64,000 bases of DNA from Ryuthela nishihirai (taxonomy: Eukaryota; Arthropoda; Arachnida; Araneae; Heptathelidae), in assembly GCA_038380435.1 (NCBI GenBank), contig JAWZYU010000028.1, forward strand, positions 21,994,201-22,058,200, in the 5' to 3' direction. The notes below the pieces were generated by a model, which was not told the DNA's origin, did no database searches, and saw nothing but the letters and a program-made list of their open reading frames with translations. Positions 1-12,628 of the stretch are shown in pieces (within the stretch, counting starts at the first letter, position 1; each line of letters opens with the position of its first letter). Both the position numbers and the translations under genes were made by a program.

Positions 1-1032
1 TAATTTGTGGTTGATTGTGAGATCATATGGTATACCAGACAAGTTAGTTAACATAATGAAATCTCTCTGTAATAACACTGAGTCGTGTGTGAGAGTTGGT
101 AAGACTTGTAGCAATTGGTTTAGCATTACTTCTGGTGTTCGACAAAGGTGCATTTTGTCTCCTTTTCTCTTTAGTTTTTGATTATGTTATGTGAAATTCA
201 CTACAAGGGAAAGATTTTGGCCTTAAATGGGCTGGAGATATGAAAATTTCTGGTTTAGATTATGCTGATGAGTTAGCCCTTTTGGCAAATGATGTTGATG
301 AGATTAACTCTTTCTTTCGAGCTGTTGATGAGACTGGTAGTAGAGTAGGTTTGGTTATAAACAGAGAGAAAACTAAAGTGATGAAAATTGGTCAGACAGG
401 TTGTGATTCAGTTCATCTGAATGGTTGCAGTCTTGAGCAGGTGTCACAGTTTACCTTGGAGCTATGTACAGATACTGGTGATGTGCGGCATGAGGTTAAC
501 AGATGAATAGGGATTGCTGTCGGGACTTTTAAGAATCTATGAAGAGTGTAGAGAAATAGGCGTATGCACCTAAAGACTAAAATTAGACTGTATAATAGTT
601 TGGTTCTTTCTAGGGTTAGTTATGGTAGTGAAACTTGAATGCTGTGTAAACAAGATAACAGGAAACTAGATGCTTATATAGTATCTTGGGTATTAGCTGG
701 TTTAACTTTGTAACTAATGATGAGGTTAGGCAAAAGAGTCTGCAACCTCCTTTAAGCAGCATATTGTGCAGAGAGAGACTCCGTTGGTTTGGCCGTGTTG
801 CCCGTATGGATAATTATACATTGGCGAATAGGGTTATGAACAGTGTGCTTTAAAGGCTTCAGAAAGAGGGGGAGACCAAGGATGCGGTGGGCAGACAATG
901 TCAAACAGGACCTTAGAATTGGTGTGCAGTGGCCAGATGCAGAAGATGTAGCTCAGGACAGACTTGCTCGGGGAATAAATTGCATGGTCTGGTTGGACCT
1001 CCGAGCCCATGGCTGCTTGAGGAGATGATTAT
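1..1032 (+). mobile_element. RTE-like LINE, 3' part of RT and 3' UTR (copy 1)
   Basis: Plus-strand fragment of the window's main non-LTR retrotransposon. Frames broken by stops encode RT pieces: IVRSYGIPDKLVNIMKSL, then SITSGVRQ.CILSP, then GLDYADELALL, then SRVGLVINREKTKVMKIGQ at 240-450. The catalytic box reads YADE rather than YADD. The 3' untranslated part runs from about 500 to 1020, ends GCTGCTTGAGGAGATGATTATGAT and carries a short remnant of the (TGA)n tail. Assignment to the RTE clade rests on the endonuclease and RT motifs of copies at 4855-6600 and 38205-39330. It is not expressed as an intact protein here. Confidence 0.8.
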
Positions 1033-1292
1033 GATACACTTGCACAGAACTCACTATATTATAGCCTCCACACATTTTATAGAGTGCAATTTATAGTCCT
1101 ACAGAATGTTTTTATGCAAAGCTTTTGGAAAATGTACATAAATGCTTAAAATATTTTAAGAAATAAATGTGAATTCTATTAGCTCAGTCTAGCTCAGTCT
1201 AAAAGAGCTGCCAATTCCTACTGTTCTGACTTTCCTTTTTTCTGCAAGTGATTTAACAATCTTAATATTTAATTTTTGTGTCTCATTTTCTA

Positions 1293-2110
1293 TACAGTAA
1301 TACACTTTACGACATTTTGTTTATAACGACAATCCGCTCACATGACCATTTTCAATTATGACCAATGCCCATTTTTATGATGCCGCATTCGCTCAGACGA
1401 CAGTTTCAGCAATATGACACTGCTGTGAATCAACCAAAGCTGGGTAAAAGGTAGAGTGGGATGATAGCATAATAAAAATGGCGTCATGTTGGTGACCGAC
1501 AGCAGCGCCACAAGCTATATTTCATCGAGCAATACTTTGCCATGCTGCCAACACATGTCTGGTATAGGGAGCCCCTCATTGGAGGCTAATTTCACCATGA
1601 TCTTACAATACCTTGAACCAACTCATGCCCAAAGCAGATGGTCTATTTTTCATAGCATTGCATGCGATAACTTTGCATGTAAGTGTTCTCGTTGGATAAT
1701 GTTTTCCATTTACTCAGTTTCGGAATCAACCAATGCACAGTTTTTGTGGACTCTGTTTACATTGTCTTTGCTCACTGCATCTTAGTGTGTTTTGGTGTTT
1801 CACTGTGAATTACAAACTGTTTATAACTATCATTTTATTTTATTGTTAATAATCGCAGATAAAAATCATAAGGGTATTGTTGCTTCCAGTGAAAAGAAGA
1901 AGACTCATAAACCTATCGTGTTTAATACTAAGATTAAAATTATAAAATTTAGTGATGAATATTTATTTAAATTTTAAATGCTTTATTTATGTCAATTACG
2001 CACATATATGAGAGCTGAAATATGTTATTAAACCATTACATGCATCTACAAAGGGAAACAAGGCAATGATTCACTATAAGATGAAATTCACTATATGACG
2101 GTAGTCCAGT
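1293..2110 (+). mobile_element. pogo/Tigger-like DNA transposon remnant (tentative)
   Basis: The left part (about 1293-1345) contains ACACTTTACGACATTTTG and TTATAACGAC, resembling Tigger/pogo terminal regions. Around 1890-1965 a frame reads SSEKKKTHKPIVFNTKIKII, resembling the CENP-B-type N-terminal helix-turn-helix of pogo transposases (KRK..LTLE.K..II). The right end near 2085-2110 (CACTATATGACGGTAGTCC) may be the opposite terminus. The DDE domain is absent, so this would be a non-autonomous or deleted copy. The termini match only loosely and the call is weak. Confidence 0.35.
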
Positions 2111-4854
2111 ACACCTGAATACAAAAAAATTTTCTTCTGTCATTTTTTATCTGAGATAATTTTTGATGAATTTTTAAAATGTGTGTTCCAATGCTGCTAC
2201 AGTTACTAGTAGCTTTAAAAAAGAACAAGAGAGCAATATCACATCTGAAATAGCTGAAATAAAAGAGTAGTTTTGAATGATCAACAAATTAGCCTCTTTA
2301 TGGTAAAAATTTTTGCTATTTCCAGTTTCAAGGCATTCATAAATGACAGAAATTGAGCACTAAATGAAGATGTCAGATTTATATTTCCTGGTTAGAACCT
2401 GTGTTTAACTCGTCAGTTACTGCTTGTCAAGTTTTGGATGCATGGTGATGAAGTTGTCAGTCTTCTCATTTGAAATCTTAAAATGACTTTGTCAAAAGTA
2501 GCATTTGAATACCACAATTCTGAAGCAATTTTCTGCATTCATAAGCCTCTGGTCCTCACATAGCTCAGCATATGTTTGATTTTTAAGCACACAAGAAATC
2601 TGAAATTTCAGTTTTTTACCCTATGTTAATGCCATCTTTCAAACACTTTCACTGAATTTATTAAAATTGTTCTTTGATTCCTGCAAGCCTACTAGTGCAG
2701 TGTGCAGTAGTAGGCTTGAAGGAATTTGAACAGTAGGAATTTGGAGAGAGCAGAAATTTAGAAATAGCATCTGTTGATTTTCAAAATTTTCAGATTTCCT
2801 TCTTGAAGATTTGGTATTTAAAATTTCTTCTCAGTTTTTACTGAGAAGAATTATTTGAGTCAATGTCTTCATCACATTTCCAAATTTTAATTTCAAGGCA
2901 TGCAAAGATTTATGCCTTAAAGACCAGCAGATAGCAGAAATGTTTTCCAATGTCATTTTAACAGAGTAACTGAACAGTTTCCTACTTTTTACCACTGTTA
3001 GAGAAAATGACCACGAGTTACTCAAACTAAATCGAGCAACTTTTTTACTTCAACTGAAGCAAATATAACATCACTAAACAACCAGATTCTAAGTTATGAA
3101 CCACATAGTGCACACATTTTTCATTGCTGTGATCTAAGTCTGCACTCAATTATATGCACAGCTCGTTACAGCTGCTCCATCATAACTCTGTCCATGACTT
3201 TTATTTAAACCTAGACCACACTCAAGTTAACTTCAAGGAGTTTGCAAAGTCCTTTTGTTCATAATTCCATTCTCGCCATTTCAACTGAAGCATGCCGAAT
3301 TATTAAGTTAACTGTTCTCTTTTGATAATGTCTTGTTATCAGAAACAGGAAAAAAAAATAGCTCCTTTCTTATCTCATCACAAATTTTATGCTTAACATT
3401 ACCCAACAGTATTTTACCCTTCAGTATCATTTTGTACTGAAGGACAAATATTTTACTGAACCTCATGCTCTTGTTTTTTCAGCACCAGTTCTTTCAAACC
3501 AGAATCATATGTAGAAATTTCAAACCAGAATCATATGTAGAAAGCAAAGATATAACTGATAAAAACACACTTTGGTTTTTGCTCAAGGCTTTCATCATGG
3601 CCCCTGAATAGTCAGTTACACAGTGCCAGGATTCGTAATATTTACCACACATTCTAGAGTGATAGTCCAATAGTTGACTTTGTTATGTAATGCAGTTTGT
3701 TTCCTCTCATAGTGTTTTGTGGTTCCCCATTGATTGCATACCATAAAATAAGTAATATGTAAAGTAGATTCTTCATGTAGCTTAATATTCTGCAAAATAT
3801 GGTTCCAGTATCAAATCCCAGTAACCCATAATACATTAATTTTTTCTGCAAAAAACCAGCAAGCCTAACAATATACTGCATCAATCCATATAGCATAAAA
3901 AAATCCATATGGACTTTATTCATACTCCAGCTTTATTTGTCAAATAATAATAGGCTTTTGAAAAACATCTTTTGCTTTGGGTCTTTAGGGAATTAACAAA
4001 CAAGTTGTCAAAGCCATTATTGATAATCATTCATTTCAAATCCTCCAGTGACTGGGTTTTGAAATTAATTTTATCAGCTTTTCTCATAAAGCAATATCAC
4101 ATGTCATTGGCATTAATTCATCCATATCAGCTTCTTTCTCCTGGTCACAAACATTTAACCCTTACAAATGTCAGGCTTTTTTTCTCTAAAAATACAACTC
4201 AACTTCTGAATCTCATTATGAAACAACTAATGAATAAAATATTTTACACTGCATACTGAAAGAAAGAGCATTTAATTCTGAATAATATAAAAATTAAAAG
4301 AAAAAACAAATGGTAGGTAAGCATAAAAACACACTGCAAGTTCATTTGTAGTGATTTTTAAAAACAGATAAAGAAATGATTAAGATGATGAAGTTAATTA
4401 TGATGGCATTATGAAATCTTTAACAAAACCATTTTCTACTGTCTGCTCAGTTTCAATTATTTTTACATTCGTATTCATATCTTGGTGTCACCCCTTCCAT
4501 CACTTTTATTCTTGAGACTTCTTCACAAGGCTTAAAACAAAGGCAAATATTTTGCACAACTTTTCAACCTTTTCTTCCTTCTCTAATTTTTCTTTCTCAT
4601 CCACTATAACACAGTGATTTATTGTTTTTTTCTTATATGATGGGGGCACAAATTAAGTAATTATAAAAAAAAAAGAGGGGAGGGAGAGTGAAACGAAACT
4701 GTCTTAAACTCAGCTTTTCACTATCTATAACACAGCTCAAATGAAACAGTAACTTCTGTAAGCACATGTTGAATAATCAGAAAGGAAAAACTGCTGGCAA
4801 CGATTACTCGTGAAACTAAAGAAATCTGACAGAAGACAGGCATTCGTATCTAAC
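2111..4854. other. AT-rich intronic DNA, no gene recognised
   Basis: I see no coding exon or recognisable transposon. The region includes a 26-bp exact tandem duplication at 3492-3543. Open frames (2831-3025, 3654-3923, 3972-4259) are AT-driven and lack family motifs. Confidence 0.6.
3492..3543. repeat. 26-bp perfect tandem duplication
   Basis: TTTCAAACCAGAATCATATG plus TAGAAA occurs twice head to tail (3492-3517 and 3518-3543) without mismatch. Confidence 0.9.
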
Positions 4855-6660
4855 CATAATCATCATCATCCTTAAGCAGCCATGGGCTACAAAGGTCCAC
4901 CAGACCATGCAATTTAGTTCTCCAAGCATGTCTATCCTGAGCTACATCTGCTGCATCCAGCCACTGCACACCAATTCTAACAAGGTCCTGTTTGACATGT
5001 CTGCCCACTGCATCCTAGGTCTCCCCCTCTTTCTGAGGCCTTCAGGCACACTGTTCATAACCCTATTCGCCAATCAATAATTATCCATACGGGCAACATG
5101 GCCAAACCAGCAGAGTCTCTCTCTGCACAATATGCTGCTTAAAGGAGGTTGCCACTCCTTTGCCTAACCTCATCATTAGTTGCAAAGTTGAACCACCTAA
5201 TGCCCAAGATGTTGCATGAGCATCTAGAATCAAAAGCATCTAGTTTCCTGTTATCATGTTTACAAAGCGTCCAAGCTTCACTACCATAATTAACCCTGGA
5301 AAGAACCAAACTATTATACAGTCTAATTTTAGTCTTTAGGTGTATAAGCCTATTTCTCTACACTCTCCATAGATTCTTAAAAGTCCCGGCAGCAATCCCT
5401 ATTTGTCTGTTAACCTCATGCCGCACATCACCAGTATCTGTTACATAGTTCCAAGGTAATTAAACTGTGACACCTGCTCAAGAGTGCAACCATTCAGATG
5501 AACTGAATCACAACCTGCCTGACCAATTTTTATCACTTTAGTTTTCTCTCTGTTTATAACCAAACCTACTCTACTACCAGTCTCATCAACAGCTTGAATG
5601 AAAGAGTTCATCTCATCAACATCATTTGCCAAAAGGGCTAACTCATCAGCATAATCTAAACCAGAAATTTTCATATCTCCAGCCCATTTAAGGCCAAAAT
5701 CTTTCCCTTGTAGTGAATTTCGCATAACATAATCAATAACCAAACTAAAGAGATAGGAGACAAAATGCACCCTTGTCGAACACCAGAAGTAATGCTAAAC
5801 CAATTGCTACAAGCCTTATCAACTCTCACACATGACTCAGTGTTATTATAGAGAGATTTCATTATGTTAACTAACTTGTCTGGTATACCATATGATCTCA
5901 CAATCAATCACAAATTATGATGATCAACAGAGTCGAAAGCTTTTTTTTAAATCAACAAAGCTAGCAGCCAAAGGTTTCTGAAACTCTCAACATTTCTCAA
6001 GAATCTGCCTGAGTGAAAATATCTGATCTACACATACCCTACCACTTCTGAATCCACATTGCTCATCATGCAATTGCATATCAACCAGATTCTTAATTCT
6101 ATTATGCACAATAATGCAAAGAACTTTCCCTGGAACAGAGAGTAGGCTGATACCACTATAGTTATCACAAGAACTGCGATCACCTTTTTTGAAAATAGGG
6201 ATAACAATAGCTCTGGTAAAATCCTTAGGAACCATGCCTTTATCATGAAAGATATTCAAAATTTCAGTCATCCACATGGTAACCGAAACATTCCCAGCTT
6301 TAAGCATTTCCATAGTAATTTCATCTACCCCTGGTGATTTATGAAGTTTAGAAATAACCAAAACAACTTCAGATTGTGTTATAGGGCCAACATTAAAGCC
6401 ACCAATGAATCTATCATCATTGCAAACAATGGGAGTAGAACTAACTACATTGTTTAGAACATCACTGAAATGCTCAGCCCACCTAGCCATGACAGAATCC
6501 TCCCTTTCTATAACCTCACCTTGTTTATCCTTCAATCCATGAATACCTGTCCATTTCCTACCACACAAAACTTTAACTATCTGGTACAGCTCTCTGCTGT
6601 TGTGCTATCTAACTTGCACCATAATCATATTCATCATATCCCCGATTAATGTTTCTTCAT
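4855..6660 (-). mobile_element. RTE-like LINE, RT domain to 3' end (copy 2)
   Basis: The longest RT-bearing copy. It starts at the 3' end with CATCATCATCC (tail (TGA)n on the minus strand). Frame 5987-6568 (193 codons) encodes the RT N-terminal half: SPGVDEITMEMLKAG, RAIVIPIFKKGDR, NYSGISLLSVPGKVL, DEQCGFRSGR and DQIFSLRQILEK. The frame then breaks, and 5671-5907 continues with TSGVRQGCILSP. Next, 5441-5770 carries GLDYADELALL and SRVGLVINREKTKV. The order RT fingers, QGC/LSP motif and palm Y-A-D box is canonical for non-LTR RT. Again the palm box reads YADE. Two frameshifts and loss of the 5' endonuclease region make it a dead, 5'-truncated copy. Confidence 0.9.
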
Positions 6661-6692
6661 ATGTGAACCACTTAGTTTCGATCCCTCTTTTT

Positions 6693-7046
6693 TAACCTTT
6701 TCAGGTCAATGCCTCTCAAAAGAGTATCTGACCTTCACGATGGAATATACATGTTCATAATTCTAACATTGCATCCCCCCCTCCAATTGACCATTTTAAG
6801 GATTTTCTTTGTCCTAAGGGTTCAGAATCTCAGGTGCAGATCATTGGTCTTGATGTAGTGAAGGGAGAAAATATAGGATTGAAACTGTGATTAAGGGGAT
6901 ATTTTCCCTACGCAAGCTACTCTGTTTCATTCAACATCTACACACCAAAAATATAAATAGGAAAAAATGGTAAAAAAAAGGAGTCAGAAAAGAGGGGAAA
7001 TATTTAGTTTACCGATAAAGCATCTCACTGGTCATAAAAGGATTAA
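6693..7046. mobile_element. short piggyBac-like MITE (tentative)
   Basis: Begins TTAACCTTTTCAGGTCA and ends CACTGGTCATAAAAGGATTAA. The ends are inverted and close to TTAA, resembling the larger TTAA-flanked elements at 11029 and 22382. There is no coding capacity and the interior is AT-rich. Confidence 0.4.
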
Positions 7047-8131
7047 GCATTATGACATCAATGATAGCAAATACTACCCACATGCTTAAAAAGGGGAGGT
7101 ACTTAGGAGAATGGGAGTAACAGCAGTTTATAGACATGGATATAAAAAGAATGTTATATACTCTCAAACTGTAAGAAAATATCTGTTTGTATTTTTTTTT
7201 TCAAATCCTGTTTTCTGAATGTCACCTGCATTGCTTAATTGATCTCTGCTATTTATTTTGTACAGCGGAAATGAAAAATTAATCTTTTTGCAAATGTTTC
7301 TTCTGCTCTGAAAGCTAACATATAAAAATATATTTTCTATCAGTGCTTATAAATTCAAAAAATGCAAACTTCTTTTATTTTTTGAGGCACCTAAGCTCAG
7401 GCAAGGCTACTAGATGGGTAAGGCCATGACAACTATTTTGATAATGTCATGTAAAAGAAGGAAAATTTTTAATAAATTTAACTATACTATTAATCCAGGT
7501 AGTTTCAGGATGTATCTGACAAATGAATATAATATTAAACATATTACTTCTACTGCAATAATACAACTGGAAATTCCTTTTTAGAAACTATATTTTGCAA
7601 AATAAGGAAATACAAGTTTGTTTGTTTTTTTCTCTAAAAAAAAAACTATATTATTTTTACATTAATTATTGTTATTAATCATTGTTTTATTCATTTATTA
7701 GCATATCTTAAAGCAACCTGCAATAATGTTTTGCTTAAATTTATAAAACATTTCCATTGGCATGTGACATCATGGTCTTCATTATTAAAGTAGCACTGGC
7801 TCAGGGCCCTAGTGCAGCTGTACCACCACAAAGCATTGGATGAGACACCTCTGCCCAAAGTATATCACTGAGAAAAAATTAGAACCAAAATTTATTTTCC
7901 TGCTATTTACTTAGAAAATTTCTTTTCTATTCATACGTATTATAATTATTTTGGTCCTTTTCTTAAATAAATATTTATTTGCAAAGTTAAGATTCTTTTC
8001 TTCACAGATTACTTTGAAGATGTCTTATTAAAATTCATATGCTTGTACTTCTTTTTATATTTTACTTTCATGAAATCTAGAATTAAAAAATTCAAATACA
8101 AATAAAAAGACATGCTCAGAAAATAAAATCC
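7047..8131. other. AT-rich intronic DNA with a diverged repeat
   Basis: No gene is seen. The stretch 7566-7640 (GGAAATTCCTTTTTAGAAAC and following) recurs at about 9583-9655 with few differences, so it is a dispersed repeat of unknown type. Confidence 0.55.
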
Positions 8132-8647
8132 CTTAAAGTACTCTATCATTGAGCAATAAAATTTGAAGTTTATCTTTCAAATTATCTGCTTATTAAAAAT
8201 ATTTTCGGAGCAAACTCAGAAGCTTTTTGGAGCAAGGACAGTTCTCAGTCTTCAGTGAAGTGACACTACAAGGTAAATTTAAGACTGTTAAGAATTTCTT
8301 TCCACTTGTTGTGAAGGATGATTCCAGTGTCTCGGTTGCAGGTGGGGACAGACGAGGTCAGTATTTCAATAACATTGCAAATGATGGTTCCATAGCACAT
8401 GCTAGCAGTGTGGCAAGCAAAATGACCTCTCCTATTCCCACCTGCAAGAGAGACACCAGAATCATCCTTCATGACATGTGGAAAGAAGTTCTTAAGAGCC
8501 CTAACATCACCACATAGTGTCACTTCAAAGATGGAGTGCTGTCCTTGCTCTAAAAAGCTTCTGGGTTAGCTCCTAAAAACATTTTAATACGCAAATAGTT
8601 TGAAGGATAAACTTCAAAATTTTATTGCTCAACAATAGTACTTTAAG
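8132..8647. mobile_element. 516-bp palindromic foldback element
   Basis: Left arm 8132-8360 and right arm 8423-8647 are inverted copies of each other with scattered mismatches, separated by a spacer of about 62 bp. Landmarks are CTTAAAGTACT against AGTACTTTAAG at the outer ends and AGAAGCTTTTTGGAGCAAGG against CCTTGCTCTAAAAAGCTTCT inside. The two similar open frames on opposite strands (8227-8517 and 8266-8523) are by-products of the symmetry, not genes. The structure fits a foldback DNA element. It lies 0.5 kb from PPP1CB exon 3. Confidence 0.85.
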
Positions 8648-9409
<762 letters not shown>

Positions 9410-9639
9410 TTATAAAATTTTATTCACTACTATACTTAATTTTATGCATATAAAGCATCTTTATCACTCAGACACATCAATCTTCATCATTCAATGTATG
9501 CTGGTTAGAATATTGCTCTCAACTAGGAATGAATATAGCAGAAAAATAAGGGAGGTGAGAGATGAGGCAAGCAACTGGACTGAACTGGAAATTCCTTTTT
9601 AGAAACTATTTTTTGCAAAATAAGGAAATAGAAGTTTGT

Positions 9640-10460
9640 TTTTTTCTCTTTGTTTCAATATTCTTTTAAAAATAAATTTTTGCAAAACTAAATGTAACAT
9701 GCACTACTTGTCATTGAAATTGCCTCCACTTACAAAAAATGCTTCTTTTGACATCACAATTGGAATGAGCGAGCAATGTATACATGAAATGATGAAATTT
9801 GTGTATCAAATCAGCAGCATTTACTTAAAAAAATGCAGTATACATAAAACTCTGTGGACAGTAATACAAGACCTAATGCAACCAAATGTTGCAGTAGCAA
9901 GTCATAAAGATGGATAATGTCATCTTGGAGAACACCCAGCAATGTTCCATGCACCTGTACAATGAGCTAAGCAATAGTGGTAGAAGGTTGAGAGGTGGTG
10001 AAGCATATTCACAAAGCATAGACACTATCAAGATATGATAGCTGTATGTTGGCTATCATTAGATTGATTGATGTCCTGAAATTGATATTTGGGTGGAGAA
10101 AAATCACAATGCTGGTCCAGGTGAGACCCAAACTAGGGAACTGCAGATTATGAGACTGGTTTGCTACCAACAGAGCAAACCCCTGCCCCACTATAAAAAC
10201 AGGGTTAAATGTCAATGACAAACAAAATGGTGAGTGAATGACTTTCTTATTGATGTACACTGCATTTTCATGAGTAAATGATGCTGATTTGATACATAAA
10301 CTTAATTATTTCTTGTCAACATTGCTATCTCATTCCATTTGTTTTGATGTCAAAGTGAGCACTCTTTGTAAGTGGGGAAATTTCAATGATAAGCAGTGCA
10401 TGTTACATATAGTTTTGCTTAAGAATAGCATTTGAAATGGAGCAAAAAAAAAGAACACCA
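9640..10460. mobile_element. long-TIR Tc1-related element carrying a SINE-A head
   Basis: The left arm (about 9640-9775) and right arm (about 10320-10460) are inverted copies. The arm read inward includes GCAAAACTAAATGTAACATG, then CACTACTTGTCATTGAAAT. The latter resembles the Tc1 ends at 12629 and 14447 (CACTGCACGACATTGAAAAT). The middle holds a diverged minus-strand SINE-A head at about 10085-10195. No transposase frame remains inside. Confidence 0.6.
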
Positions 10461-10945
10461 GCATTGGTCCCAGAATGATTTCAACATAATGTCTTGCCAT
10501 CAATAACAATCAAGCATGAACAGCTATTGTAACTGAAGGCTTCCCATATCATGTTTCTGGGTGTTGGCTTGGTATTACACTTCGTGGTGCAGATTGGATT
10601 ACCTCTGCTTTTGGCATGTATTCAGACACACATATGGCTGTCAATGGATCCTAAACAGAAATTTGATTAGTCACTGAAGATGACATGATTCTAACTCTCA
10701 TCCTCAAGAACCTCTCTTCCTGTATTACTGTAGATGATGAATGGATGGGGTAAATATACAACCCCAATTCTTTCAATTGTGTTCTGATTGTGCACCTTGA
10801 CACAGGTGCAGAAGGGATGTTATAATATTGTTGCCAACAGCATCCAACCATTTGATCATCACAACCCACATGAATGGCAATTTGGCATGTTGGCAATCCA
10901 GCTTTTAACAATTCAATGATCCAAACCCTTTCAAATTCCATTAAC
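10440..10945 (-). pseudogene. Tc1-like transposase fragment
   Basis: Minus-strand remnant of a Tc1/mariner transposase. Frame 10651-10941 begins MEFERVWIIELLKAGLPTCQ and continues IAIHVGCDDQMVGCCWQQY, the N-terminal helix-turn-helix that binds the inverted repeats. SRCTIRTQLKELGL, the second HTH or linker, follows. Further on, another frame reads FSDESNFCLGS, the region of the first DDE aspartate. A later segment, IWEAFSYNS, corresponds to VWGAISYDS of intact Tc1 proteins. Frameshifts and loss of the C-terminal catalytic part show it is inactive. Confidence 0.75.
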
Positions 10946-11194
10946 TGAAAATAACATCACTTAAACAAGTATATTGCAGACCCTTTGCAGGTCATCCACT
11001 CACAATTTGTTTGCCCGTTAACATTTAACCTTTCCCGGGTCAAGGATGTCAATAGACTTTTTTTTTTGCACAACACATGAAACTTTGATTGTTTTTAAAT
11101 TTCCGTTTGAATATTTTCTTACACATATCTTTTAAAAATTCATAATTCAGGCTTGGCAAAAATAATGTTTTCTTTTTTCATTTGATGCATATTG

Positions 11195-11388
11195 TGGCCG
11201 AGTGGTTAGCACGCTTGGCTACTGATCTAAGGGATCCGGGTTCGAGCCCCGGGTAAGGCATGGATGTATGTGTCGTTTTTCTGCTGAGGTCCTGCCATCC
11301 TCTCAGACCTTCTACTATGGCATATAGACTGATAGGCTCTGTGGCAAGCAGCTGCTTGAGGGGGTATTTATTTATTTATTATTTATTA
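11195..11388 (+). mobile_element. SINE-B (tRNA-derived), full copy
   Basis: The head GGCCGAGTGGTTAGCACG (A box) and GGGTTCGAGCCC (B box) form a tRNA-like pol III promoter. The body contains GTCGTTTTTCTGCTGAGG and CTGCCATCCTCTCAGACC. It ends GCAAGCAGCTGCTTGAGGGG followed by a (TATT)n tail. It is inserted in the piggyBac-like element. Transcription by RNA polymerase III and trans-mobilisation by a LINE are general SINE properties, inferred here. Confidence 0.9.
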
Positions 11389-12628
11389 AACTACAATATA
11401 AATAATTCGATAAAGCCATCTGACTGCCATATTTTAGAAGCACTATATGGTATTACCGATTTGTTTGTTAACATTACCTGATTTCAGTTCACAAGTTTGA
11501 TTTGAACTATTAACATATTTTCCTCAAATTTATGAAAATCTCCTAAAAATTAATGGAAAAACTGCTACTTTTAAAAATGGAAGATTTTGGAAGTAATTAC
11601 AAAGTACACCCCCTCCCCCCCCCATTTTACACTCTTTTCTGCCTTAAACTTATTTCACTATTACTAGAATTATTTTTATCATTTATCACAGCATTTTACA
11701 CATCTTTCCCACCCTTCAGATCAAAACTGAAAGTAAAAATAAGCTTTTATATTACTCAATGCAGTCACAATAGAAGGAAGTAGCAGGTGTTCTAATTGCT
11801 TGCTCACACACGTGCACAGCAGTGGGGGAACCTTTCTGCTAAGTGTTAGTGTAAGTTGTTATTTGCTTTAGTGCACTCCCTTCATAAAGTTAGTATTTCA
11901 TTTCCTTTTATAATTAAACCTTAGTTTTCATTTTTGTGGATTTACTTTATTTCTGTAAGTTATTGATATTTTGGCCAACCGATATCAGAGTTATGCTACA
12001 TTGACTGGCTAGCTTACAACTTTTTGCTGTGGATATTTTAACATCACATTAAGTTATATGTTATTTTTAACTTTATTATTTATTCATTCTGCAGTAAAAA
12101 TTTTCGATTTTGTATCTTTTGCTGAAAATAAATGAGAAGATATTGGATATGGAAGCAAAAAGAACTTTCTTGGCGTAGAAATCAGTCCTCATGTGAGAGG
12201 GCAATTTCAGGAAAGATTTTTACCCCCTCCAAACTAAACTCACCGTGAACGTTTCCACTCTACCCCAAGAAAATTTCATTAAAAAAAATTACAAATTTTT
12301 ATGTTTATATTGAATGATTCTACCCCCCCACCCCACCTCAGTATCTCAGCTGTGCCACTCTGACAATGTTTTTTTTTTTTGTTTTGGTACACAAACCTTT
12401 CTGTAGTTAGCCAAGATTGCCAAACTTCAACATCCAAAGAAAAAAATTTAATGTTTAGTAAAAAAAAAGCAGTCAAAAAAGTTTTTTCCATTTCATAACC
12501 AGTTCAAAAAATTCTGTAAATGTGAGAACTCCAAGTCACTTTGTATAACACTGGTCAAGTTTAAAATATACAATACTGAAAAGAATCATTAAAAGAAATA
12601 AAAATCGTGTTTCAAGTTAAATATTATA

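Noticed and set aside
8227..8523. Two similar open frames on opposite strands
   Set aside because: Both arise from the palindrome's symmetry; start and stop positions mirror each other and no family motif is present.
11195..11290. tRNA gene prediction at SINE heads
   Set aside because: A and B boxes are present but no complete cloverleaf with anticodon stem and 3' acceptor stem forms; the sequence continues into a shared SINE body in all copies.
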